Source: Alphaproteobacteria bacterium | GTDB lineage: Bacteria > Pseudomonadota > Alphaproteobacteria > Rhodobacterales > Rhodobacteraceae | Direction of reading: 5' to 3' | Length of the DNA stretch: 64,000 nt | Assembly (NCBI GenBank): GCA_030431825.1 | Contig: JAUIIJ010000023.1 | Location: 1-64,000 of the forward strand | Shown: in pieces, positions 25,087 to 32,209 of the stretch | Numbering within the stretch: position 1 is the first letter of the stretch | Layout of the letters: the number at the start of each line of letters is the position of its first letter | Made by a program: the position numbers and the translations under genes | Notes under the pieces: model-generated | The model's database searches: none | What the model saw: the letters and a program-made list of their open reading frames with translations, nothing else | What the model was told of the DNA's origin: nothing

Positions 25087-26478
25087 ATGGACGGTACGTT
25101 CAACGAAAATGACATTTCTCGCGTCGTCGAGGCCGACAAGGCGCATATCTGGCATCACCTGAGCCAGCACAAGCCCTATGAGACAACCGATCCAAAGATC
25201 ATCGTCGAGGGCAAGGGCATGCGTGTCTGGGACCAGAACGGCAAGGAGCATCTGGATGCCGTGTCCGGCGGGGTCTGGACCGTAAATGTCGGCTACGGGC
25301 GCGAATCCATCGCCAACGCCGTGCGCGATCAACTGATCAAACTCAACTATTTTGCCGGTTCCGCCGGTTCGATCCCCGGCGCGACCTTCGCCGAAAAGCT
25401 GATCGAAAAGATGCCGGGCATGAGCCGTGTCTACTACTGCAACTCGGGTTCCGAAGCGAACGAGAAAGCGTTCAAGATGGTGCGCCAGATCGCGCACAAG
25501 AAATACGGCGGCAAGAAGCACAAGATCCTGTACCGTGAACGCGACTATCACGGCACCACCATCAGTTGCCTGTCCGCCGGTGGCCAGGACGAACGCAACG
25601 CACAATACGGGCCATTCACGCCCGGCTTTGTACGGGTGCCCCATTGCCTCGAATACCGCGCCTTCGAGCAAGACGGCGCCCCCACGGAAAACTACGGCCT
25701 CTGGGCCGCGGACCAGATCGAGGCCGCGGTGCTGCGCGAAGGTCCGGATACGGTTGCGTCCCTGTGCCTTGAACCGGTCACTGCCGGCGGTGGCGTCATT
25801 GCCCCGCCAAGCGGCTATTGGGAGCGGGTGCAGGAGATCTGCGAAAAATACGACATCCTGCTGCATATAGACGAGGTCGTCTGTGGCGTCGGCCGCACCG
25901 GCACATGGTTCGGTTATCAGCATTTCGGCGTCAAACCCGACATGGTGACGATGGCCAAGGGCGTTGCCTCCGGCTATGCCGCGATCGCATGTCTGGTGAC
26001 CAACGAGGGAATGTTCGACAAGTTCAAGACCAACGCCGATGATCCGCTCGATTATTTCCGCGACATCTCGACCTTTGGCGGATGCACGGCCGGACCCGCG
26101 GCGGCGATGGAAAACCTGCGTATCATCGAAGACGAGGACCTGCTTGACAACACCACCCGCATGGGCGAGCGCATGATGGGGAACCTGAACGCGCTGATGG
26201 AAAAACACGCCGTGATCGGCGACGTGCGCGGAAAGGGGCTGTTCCTCGGGGCAGAGCTGGTTCAGGACCGCGAAAGCCGCGCGCCGATGGCCGAGAAAAA
26301 GGTTCAGGCGGTGGTGGCCGACTGCATGGCGCAGGGCGTCATCATCGGCATGACCAACCGCTCGGTTCCGGGCTACAACAACACCCTCTGCTTCTCGCCT
26401 GCGCTGATCGCCCGGACCGACGATATCGACGAGATCACCAACGCGGTCGACGGCGCACTGGGTCGGGTCTTCGGCTGA
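25087..26478 (+). CDS. tpa: Taurine:pyruvate aminotransferase
   Basis: A 463-residue class III PLP enzyme converting taurine and pyruvate to sulfoacetaldehyde and alanine in the cytosol. Motifs: VSGGVWTVNVGYGRESI, YYCNSGSEANEKAFK, HIDEVVCGVGRTG and the PLP lysine in TMAKGVASGYAAIA (K291). The N-terminal KAHIWHHLSQHKPYE resembles known Tpa proteins. The ATG at 25087 is six bases after GAAAGGA (25074-25080). Assignment rests on its place between tauA and tauR with xsc downstream and TauR boxes upstream. Alanine dehydrogenase, which usually regenerates pyruvate, is not in the window. Confidence 0.9.
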   Translation: MDGTFNENDISRVVEADKAHIWHHLSQHKPYETTDPKIIVEGKGMRVWDQNGKEHLDAVSGGVWTVNVGYGRESIANAVRDQLIKLNYFAGSAGSIPGATFAEKLIEKMPGMSRVYYCNSGSEANEKAFKMVRQIAHKKYGGKKHKILYRERDYHGTTISCLSAGGQDERNAQYGPFTPGFVRVPHCLEYRAFEQDGAPTENYGLWAADQIEAAVLREGPDTVASLCLEPVTAGGGVIAPPSGYWERVQEICEKYDILLHIDEVVCGVGRTGTWFGYQHFGVKPDMVTMAKGVASGYAAIACLVTNEGMFDKFKTNADDPLDYFRDISTFGGCTAGPAAAMENLRIIEDEDLLDNTTRMGERMMGNLNALMEKHAVIGDVRGKGLFLGAELVQDRESRAPMAEKKVQAVVADCMAQGVIIGMTNRSVPGYNNTLCFSPALIARTDDIDEITNAVDGALGRVFG

Positions 26479-26491
26479 TAGAAAACCGACG

Positions 26492-26513
26492 GGCGCGGGT
26501 CATTTCCCGCGCC
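26492..26513. terminator. Hairpin after tpa
   Basis: GGCGCGGG (26492-26499), loop TCATTT and CCCGCGCC (26506-26513) form a perfect 8-bp stem 13 bp after the tpa stop. No T-run follows. It probably limits read-through from tpa into tauR, which has its own operator just downstream. Confidence 0.65.
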
Positions 26514-26568
26514 AGTCCGACGCTGCCGACCGGTATCGCGACACCACCCGCACCGCGCAAGCGCCCCC

Positions 26569-26600
26569 ATAAGTCCAGATTGCAAGCCCGCTAGGTCCAG
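26569..26600 (-). promoter_or_regulatory. TauR boxes upstream of tauR (autoregulation)
   Basis: ATAAGTCCAG (26569-26578) and CTAGGTCCAG (26591-26600) are, on the minus strand, CTGGACTTAT and CTGGACCTAG: two TauR boxes in inverted orientation, 22 bp apart. The inner one ends only 13 bp before the tauR start codon. A site so close to or over the start region suggests negative autoregulation, unlike the more distant activating position at tpa. Confidence 0.75.
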
Positions 26601-26613
26601 TCTATCCTGCGCC

Positions 26614-28071
26614 ATGGCAATCTCGGTCGACACCTTCTTTTTGAACCCCGACGCGCAGGGCACGCTGCAGGCCCAGATCCAGCAGGTTGTCGCTGAGGGC
26701 ATCCTGTCGGGCCGGTTTCACCGTGGCGAGAAACTACCGTCTTCGCGCAAGCTGGCCGGGCATCTGGGCGTCAGCCGCATTACCGTGACGCTCGCCTACA
26801 CGGAACTGCTGGCAAACGATTACCTGACGTCGCGCGGCCGATCCGGGTATTTCGTATCCGACAATGCGCCGGTGCCGCCGGTCTATGCCCCGTCGCACAG
26901 CACCCAGGATCGCGTTGACTGGGAGCACGCGCTCTGCCGCAGGTTCACCGGCGGGGACACCCCGCAAAAACCGGCCGACTGGCACAGCTATCGCTACCCT
27001 TTCATCTATGGCCAGGCCGATCCGACGCTGTTTGATCACGCCAATTGGCGGCTCTGCGCGCTACGCGCACTGGGGCAAAAGGATTTCACGTCACTGACCG
27101 GTGATTATTTCGATCGCGACGATCCGCTGCTGGTGGAATTCATCGCGCGCCACACCCTCCCCCGCCGCGGTATCGCGGCGCGACCGGAACAGATCCTGAT
27201 CACGATGGGGGCGCAGAACGCGCTCTGGCTGACCGCGCAGGTCCTGCTCGACCCGACCCGCAAAGCGGCGGTCGAGGATCCGTGCTATCACGCGCTGCGC
27301 GACATCCTGCGACAATCGCGATGCGCGATGGTTCCGTTGCGGGTCGATGCGGACGGGCTGCCGCCGGATGAGTTGCCCGGCGATACCGACGTGATCTTTA
27401 CCACACCCAGTCACCAGTCACCGACCACCGCGACCATGCCACTGGCGCGGCGGCGCGCGCTGCTCGACCGCGCTCGTGATCTGGATGCGCTGATTGTCGA
27501 GGACGATTACGAATTCGAACTCGCCTTTCTCGCCGCCCCCTCCCCGGCGCTCAAGTCGCTCGATCGCGACGGGCGGGTGATCTATGTCGGCAGTTTTTCG
27601 AAATCGCTCTGCCCCGGGCTTCGGCTCGGCTATATCGTCGGCTCCGAGCCCTTCATCGAACAGGCCCGAGCGTTGCGCGCCAGCGTCTTGCGTCACCCGC
27701 CGGGCCATCTGCAGCGCACCGCCGCCTATTTTCTCAGCCTTGGCCACTTCGACGCCCAGATCCGCCGCATGTCCAAGGCGCTGCACAACCGCAGGCAGGT
27801 CATCGAACAAGCCGTGAGCGATCATGGCCTCACCATCGCGGGGCGTGGCGTCTATGGCGGTTCGTCCCTGTGGATGCGCGCCCGCCCCGGCACCGACATG
27901 ACCGCGGTCGCGCAGCAACTCGCCCGCAACGGCGTGGTGATCGAGCCCGGCGCCCCGTTCTTTGCCGGATCGGAGCAACCGCGCAACTACTACCGACTCG
28001 GCTATTCCTCGATCCCGGCATCCCGGATCCCGTCGGGAATCGAATTGATCGCGCGCTGTCTGGCCGCATGA
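26614..28071 (+). CDS. tauR: TauR, MocR/GntR-family regulator of taurine genes
   Basis: A 485-residue MocR-type regulator: N-terminal GntR winged helix (about 10-85, LPSSRKLAGHLGVSRITVTLAY) fused to a class I aminotransferase-like domain (about 120-485) with the PLP-lysine region VGSFSKSLCPGLRLGY. Family knowledge: TauR binds PLP, responds to taurine and activates tpa. Here it lies between tpa and xsc, and CTGGAC-type boxes flank it on both sides. The ATG at 26614 has no good ribosome site (CCTGCGCC precedes it), so the message may be leaderless or weakly translated. Confidence 0.92.
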   Translation: MAISVDTFFLNPDAQGTLQAQIQQVVAEGILSGRFHRGEKLPSSRKLAGHLGVSRITVTLAYTELLANDYLTSRGRSGYFVSDNAPVPPVYAPSHSTQDRVDWEHALCRRFTGGDTPQKPADWHSYRYPFIYGQADPTLFDHANWRLCALRALGQKDFTSLTGDYFDRDDPLLVEFIARHTLPRRGIAARPEQILITMGAQNALWLTAQVLLDPTRKAAVEDPCYHALRDILRQSRCAMVPLRVDADGLPPDELPGDTDVIFTTPSHQSPTTATMPLARRRALLDRARDLDALIVEDDYEFELAFLAAPSPALKSLDRDGRVIYVGSFSKSLCPGLRLGYIVGSEPFIEQARALRASVLRHPPGHLQRTAAYFLSLGHFDAQIRRMSKALHNRRQVIEQAVSDHGLTIAGRGVYGGSSLWMRARPGTDMTAVAQQLARNGVVIEPGAPFFAGSEQPRNYYRLGYSSIPASRIPSGIELIARCLAA

Positions 28072-28077
28072 CGAACG

Positions 28078-28110
28078 CTGGATATAAACCGAGCTTCGAT
28101 CTGGACCTAA
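28078..28110 (+). promoter_or_regulatory. TauR boxes upstream of xsc
   Basis: CTGGATATAA (28078-28087) and CTGGACCTAA (28101-28110) are direct repeats with the same 23-bp spacing and orientation as those upstream of tpa, and end about 80 bp before the xsc start. The first copy deviates at two positions. The arrangement supports direct TauR activation of xsc separately from tpa. Confidence 0.8.
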
Positions 28111-28191
28111 CGACCGTTCTGCACGGTCCCTAAAATCCGCAACCAAGCTGGCACCCGATGCCGCACCTGTTTTTTCCGGAGAATCGTCCAA

Positions 28192-29967
28192 ATGAAAATG
28201 ACCACCGAAGAATGTTTCGTCAAAACGCTGCAAAAGCACGGCATCGAGCATGCGTTTGGCATCATCGGTTCGGCCATGATGCCGATTTCCGATCTCTTCC
28301 CCAAGGCCGGCATCACGTTCTGGGACTGTGCCCACGAAGGCAGCGCCGGCATGATGGCCGATGGCTACACCCGCGCCACCGGCAAGATGAGCATGATGAT
28401 CGCCCAGAACGGCCCCGGCATCACCAATTTCGTTACCGCGGTGAAAACCGCCTACTGGAACCACACGCCGCTGTTGCTGGTGACGCCGCAGGCGGCCAAC
28501 AAGACCATCGGTCAGGGCGGGTTCCAGGAGGTCGAACAGATGAAGCTGTTCGAGGACATGGTGGCCTATCAGGAAGAGGTCCGCGACCCCTCACGCGTGG
28601 CCGAGGTCCTGACCCGCGTGATCGCGCAGGCCAGGCGTCTGTCGGCCCCGGCACAGTTGAATATCCCGCGCGATATGTGGACCCAGGTTATCGATGTCGA
28701 GATCCCCGAGCCTATCGAGTTCGAACGCTCGCCCGGTGGGGAAAACTCGGTCGCCGAGGCTGCCCAGCTGCTGAGCGAGGCAAAGAACCCGGTGATCCTG
28801 AACGGCGCGGGCGTGGTGCTGGCCAAGGGCGGGATCGAGGCATCGCGCCTGCTCGCCGAACGTCTGGATGCCCCGGTCTGTGTCGGCTATCAGCACAATG
28901 ACGCCTTTCCCGGCAATCACCCGCTGTTCGCCGGGCCGCTGGGGTATAACGGTTCCAAGGCGGGCATGGAACTGATCCGCGATGCGGATGTGGTGTTGTG
29001 CCTTGGCACGCGGCTGAACCCGTTCTCGACCTTGCCCGGCTACGGCATGGAATACTGGCCCGCCGACGCGAAGATCATCCAGGTCGACATCAACCCCGAC
29101 CGCATCGGCCTGACCAAGAAGGTCAGCGTCGGAATCGTCGGCGATGCCGCCAAGGTCGCCAGCGGATTGCTTGCGCAGCTTTCCGATGACGCGGGAGATG
29201 CGGGGCGCGCCGAGCGCAAGGCGCGGATCGCGGAAACCAAGTCCCGCTGGGCACAGCAATTGTCGTCGATGGATCACGAGGATGACGATCCCGGCACCAC
29301 CTGGAACGAACGCGCCCGCGCCGACAAACCCGATTGGATGAGCCCGCGCATGGCATGGCGCGCAATCCAGTCGGCGCTGCCCAAGGACGCGATCATCAGT
29401 TCGGATATCGGCAACAACTGCGCGATCGGCAACGCCTATCCGAGCTTTGAAGAGGGCCGGAAATACCTGGCGCCGGGGCTGTTCGGCCCATGCGGGTATG
29501 GCCTGCCGGCGGTGATCGGTGCCAAGATCGGATGCCCGGACGTGCCGGTCGTCGGCTTTTCCGGCGACGGTGCCTTTGGCATCGCGGTCAACGAATTGAC
29601 CGCCATTGGCCGCAAGGAATGGCCCGCCGTAACCCAGGTGGTATTCCGCAACTACCAGTGGGGCGCGGAAAAGCGCAATTCGACCCTGTGGTTCGACGAC
29701 AACTTTGTCGGTACCGAACTCGACACCGAGGTGTCTTATGCCGGTATCGCCAATTCCTGCGGACTGAAGGGCGTCGTGGCGCGCACCATGGAAGAACTGA
29801 CAGAGGCGTTGAACCAGGCGATGGTCGACCAGAAGGCCGGCATCACGACCCTGATCGAAGCGATGATCAACCAGGAACTGGGCGAACCGTTCCGTCGCGA
29901 CGCGATGAAAAAACCGGTCGAGGTTGCCGGGATCAGCGCGCAGGACATGCGGCCACAAACCGTATGA
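28192..29967 (+). CDS. xsc: Sulfoacetaldehyde acetyltransferase
   Basis: A 591-residue thiamine-diphosphate enzyme that converts sulfoacetaldehyde and phosphate to acetyl phosphate and sulfite in the cytosol. It has the three-domain fold of the acetolactate synthase group: the cofactor glutamate in WDCAHEGSAGMMADGYTRA, central domain PVILNGAGVVLAKGG and the ThDP motif GFSGDGAFGIAVNEL continuing to RNYQWGAEKRN. Length and the N-terminal KMTTEECFVKTLQKHGIEHAFG match Xsc. The ATG at 28192 follows CGGAGAAT. It lies downstream of tauR, with TauR boxes in the 120-bp gap. Confidence 0.95.
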   Translation: MKMTTEECFVKTLQKHGIEHAFGIIGSAMMPISDLFPKAGITFWDCAHEGSAGMMADGYTRATGKMSMMIAQNGPGITNFVTAVKTAYWNHTPLLLVTPQAANKTIGQGGFQEVEQMKLFEDMVAYQEEVRDPSRVAEVLTRVIAQARRLSAPAQLNIPRDMWTQVIDVEIPEPIEFERSPGGENSVAEAAQLLSEAKNPVILNGAGVVLAKGGIEASRLLAERLDAPVCVGYQHNDAFPGNHPLFAGPLGYNGSKAGMELIRDADVVLCLGTRLNPFSTLPGYGMEYWPADAKIIQVDINPDRIGLTKKVSVGIVGDAAKVASGLLAQLSDDAGDAGRAERKARIAETKSRWAQQLSSMDHEDDDPGTTWNERARADKPDWMSPRMAWRAIQSALPKDAIISSDIGNNCAIGNAYPSFEEGRKYLAPGLFGPCGYGLPAVIGAKIGCPDVPVVGFSGDGAFGIAVNELTAIGRKEWPAVTQVVFRNYQWGAEKRNSTLWFDDNFVGTELDTEVSYAGIANSCGLKGVVARTMEELTEALNQAMVDQKAGITTLIEAMINQELGEPFRRDAMKKPVEVAGISAQDMRPQTV

Positions 29968-29991
29968 TCGCATGTCAGGCCCTTTGCCCGG

Positions 29992-30019
29992 CGCCGGATT
30001 TCCCCACGGAGATCCGGCG
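29992..30019. terminator. Hairpin between convergent xsc and pta
   Basis: CGCCGGAT (29992-29999) and ATCCGGCG (30012-30019) make a perfect 8-bp stem with a 12-base loop, midway in the 96-bp gap between the converging xsc and pta genes. No T-run is present on either side, so it is a possible bidirectional terminator or message-end hairpin. Confidence 0.6.
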
Positions 30020-30063
30020 TCCGGTGCTGGCGTGAGGAAATTGCCGGCCTGCGCTGGCGCGCC

Positions 30064-30915
30064 CTATGCCAGGGCCAGCGTCACCGTCGTGGCGGCGATG
30101 ATGTCCGCCACCGTCGTGCCCCGGCTCAGGTCGCAGACCGGTTTGCGGAAACCTTGCAGAACCGGCCCGATCGCCTGCGCCCCGGCGAGCTCTTGCGCCA
30201 GCTTGTACGCGATATTGCCGGCATCGAGATCGGGAAAAACCAGCACGTTGGCATCGCCCTGCCCCACCCCCTTGAGCGCGGCCACCGCCGGGTTCAGCGC
30301 CGCATCGCCCTGCACCGGCCCGGCGAACCCCGTTGCCTCTGCCGCCGCGCGCACCCTGTCCACGCTCTCTCCTGCGCCGGATGCACCGGTGGAAAAGGAC
30401 AACAACGCCACCCGCGCCTGCCCCAGCAACGCCCGACCGGTGGTTTCCGAGGCCCGCGCGATTTCGGCCAATGCGTCCGCATCTGGCGCAACGTTCAGGG
30501 CGCAATCGGCAAAGATCAGTTCGCGCCCGTCCGGAAAGCGCATGAGGAAGAACGATGAGGGCAGCTTGACCCCGTCGGCCAGCCCGATGGCGATCCGTGC
30601 CGCCTCGATCACCTTTTTCGACGGGCTGACAGCCCCCGCCACCATCGCGTCCGCCTGCCCGGCGGCCACCATCGCCGCCGCGCGGTACAATGGCCGTGAC
30701 AACATGCGCCGCGCCACGGCCTCCTTTATACCGCGCGCCTTTACCAGCGCGGCAACAAGTGCGTCATCGGATTCGGCAAGCGGGGTCGGCATGCAGAGCC
30801 CCTCGGACTGCATCTGCGCCACCGCCTCGGCGATGCGCGGGTCGTTCATTTCAGGAAAGACCACCCGCGCGCGGTCTGTTCTTGCCCGATCCATGGCGCG
30901 TTGCAGTGCCGACAT
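30064..30915 (-). CDS. pta: Phosphate acetyltransferase (short form)
   Basis: A 283-residue enzyme of the phosphate acetyl/butyryl transferase family that turns acetyl phosphate from Xsc into acetyl-CoA. Visible landmarks: RARVVFPEMNDPRIAEAV at the N-terminus, VAGQ-type ADAMVAGAVSPSKKVI, LLSFSTGASGAGESVDRVR, GPVQGDAALNPAVA and LVFPDLDAGNIAYKLAQ. It is shorter than the usual 320-340 residues, mostly because the N-terminal domain is compact. It points against xsc, whereas in relatives pta usually follows xsc. The ATG at 30915 is only 33 bp from the divergent citrate synthase start. The frame is open further upstream, but that sequence overlaps the citrate synthase gene. Confidence 0.88.
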   Translation of the reverse strand: MSALQRAMDRARTDRARVVFPEMNDPRIAEAVAQMQSEGLCMPTPLAESDDALVAALVKARGIKEAVARRMLSRPLYRAAAMVAAGQADAMVAGAVSPSKKVIEAARIAIGLADGVKLPSSFFLMRFPDGRELIFADCALNVAPDADALAEIARASETTGRALLGQARVALLSFSTGASGAGESVDRVRAAAEATGFAGPVQGDAALNPAVAALKGVGQGDANVLVFPDLDAGNIAYKLAQELAGAQAIGPVLQGFRKPVCDLSRGTTVADIIAATTVTLALA

Positions 30916-30948
30916 TCCAATCCCCGTTTTGCTACGAAGGAGACAGCG

Positions 30949-32085
30949 ATGACCGAAAACGTCAAGATCAACCGTGGCCTGAAAGGCATCTATTTCGAAC
31001 GGTCCGCCGTCAGCGACATCGATGGCGCAGCAGGTGAGTTGACCTATCGCGGTTATTCGATCCACGATCTCGCCACGCAATCGAGCTTTGAGGAGGTCTG
31101 TTACCTGCTGATCCACGGCGAGTTGCCAACTGCGTCCGAGCTTGCCGATTTCGATGCGAAACTGAAGGCCGCGCGCAGCTTGCCACCGCAGATCTTCGAG
31201 ATCATTTCCGCCTGCCGGCAGGGCCATCCGATGGATGTGTTACGCACGGCGGTATCGGCGCTCGCGGCGCTTGAACCGGACAGCCAGCTGGTGGGCGAAG
31301 ACGCGTTTGTCGCCAACGGCATACGGCTGACCAGCCAGGTGCCGATGATCATCGCCGCCCACGAGGCGCTCCGTAACGGGCGCGATCCGGTTGCGCCGGA
31401 CGCCACTCTGGGTCATGCGGCCAACTGGTTGTGGATGCTCAAGGGCGAGAAACCCAGCGACGAGGCCGCGCGGCTGGCGGATGTGGATTTCATCCTGCAT
31501 GCCGAACATGGCAGCAACGCGAGCAGTTTTGCCGCCCGCGTCACGGTCGGCACGGAAACCAACCTGCATGGCGGCATCGTGACGGCGCTGTCGACACTGG
31601 CCGGGCCGGCGCATGGCGGCGCCGCCGAGGACGTCATGAAGATGGTGCACGAGATCGGCAAGCCCGAGAACGCTGCCGCCTATGTCAAGGCCAAGCGCGG
31701 CGCGCGCGAGGCTGTCACCGGGTTCGGCCACCGGGTCTATCGCAAGGAAGACCCGCGCGCGCGGCACATGCGCGAAGGGGTGCGCAAACTCGGCGAGGAA
31801 ATGGGCGCGCCGGAATGGTACGAGATCCTGCAGGCCGTGGTCGAGGCAATGAAACCCTATGCCCGTCACGGGCTGAATGTGAATGTCGATTTCTATTCCG
31901 GCGTGATCTATCAGCTGCACGGGATCGCGATGGACCTCTACGTGCCGATCTTTGCCATCGGTCGCATGCCCGGTTGGGTCATCCAGTGCATCGAACAGCA
32001 GCGCAGCAACATCCTGATCCGGCCCCTGACGCTCTATAACGGGCCCGAACCCCGCGATTTCGTACCGATGAACGCGCGCGGATGA
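30949..32085 (+). CDS. Citrate synthase (or 2-methylcitrate synthase-type) family protein
   Basis: A 378-residue citrate synthase family enzyme condensing acetyl-CoA with oxaloacetate. The catalytic set is present: histidine in LHAEHGSNASSF, histidine in GFGHRVYRKEDPRARHM and aspartate in LNVNVDFYSGVIY. The short length and the N-terminal KGIYFERSAVSDIDG are those of the bacterial dimeric type that also contains methylcitrate synthases, so substrate preference is open. GAAGGAGA (30936-30943) precedes the ATG. Its place between pta and the sulfite dehydrogenase suggests a dedicated outlet for acetyl-CoA made from taurine, an inference from position only. Confidence 0.88.
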   Translation: MTENVKINRGLKGIYFERSAVSDIDGAAGELTYRGYSIHDLATQSSFEEVCYLLIHGELPTASELADFDAKLKAARSLPPQIFEIISACRQGHPMDVLRTAVSALAALEPDSQLVGEDAFVANGIRLTSQVPMIIAAHEALRNGRDPVAPDATLGHAANWLWMLKGEKPSDEAARLADVDFILHAEHGSNASSFAARVTVGTETNLHGGIVTALSTLAGPAHGGAAEDVMKMVHEIGKPENAAAYVKAKRGAREAVTGFGHRVYRKEDPRARHMREGVRKLGEEMGAPEWYEILQAVVEAMKPYARHGLNVNVDFYSGVIYQLHGIAMDLYVPIFAIGRMPGWVIQCIEQQRSNILIRPLTLYNGPEPRDFVPMNARG

Positions 32086-32098
32086 TCCCGACATCGTT

Positions 32099-32133
32099 CC
32101 AAGACCGGGCCATTATCCGGAACTCCGTCTTGG
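32099..32133. other. Inverted repeats with alternative pairings before soeA
   Basis: CCAAGAC (32099-32105) pairs with GTCTTGG (32127-32133); between them CCGG/CCGG and an overlapping GTTCC/GGAAC pair give a competing fold. The element lies 13 bp after the citrate synthase stop and 77 bp before soeA. It may be a terminator or attenuator separating the two genes. There is no T-run, so function is uncertain. Confidence 0.4.
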
Positions 32134-32209
32134 TACACCTGCGCAACACGGAACATCTTTACCGAAACGACGCCGCTCCCTAGTGTGTGGGAAATCAGGA
32201 AGAGACCAT

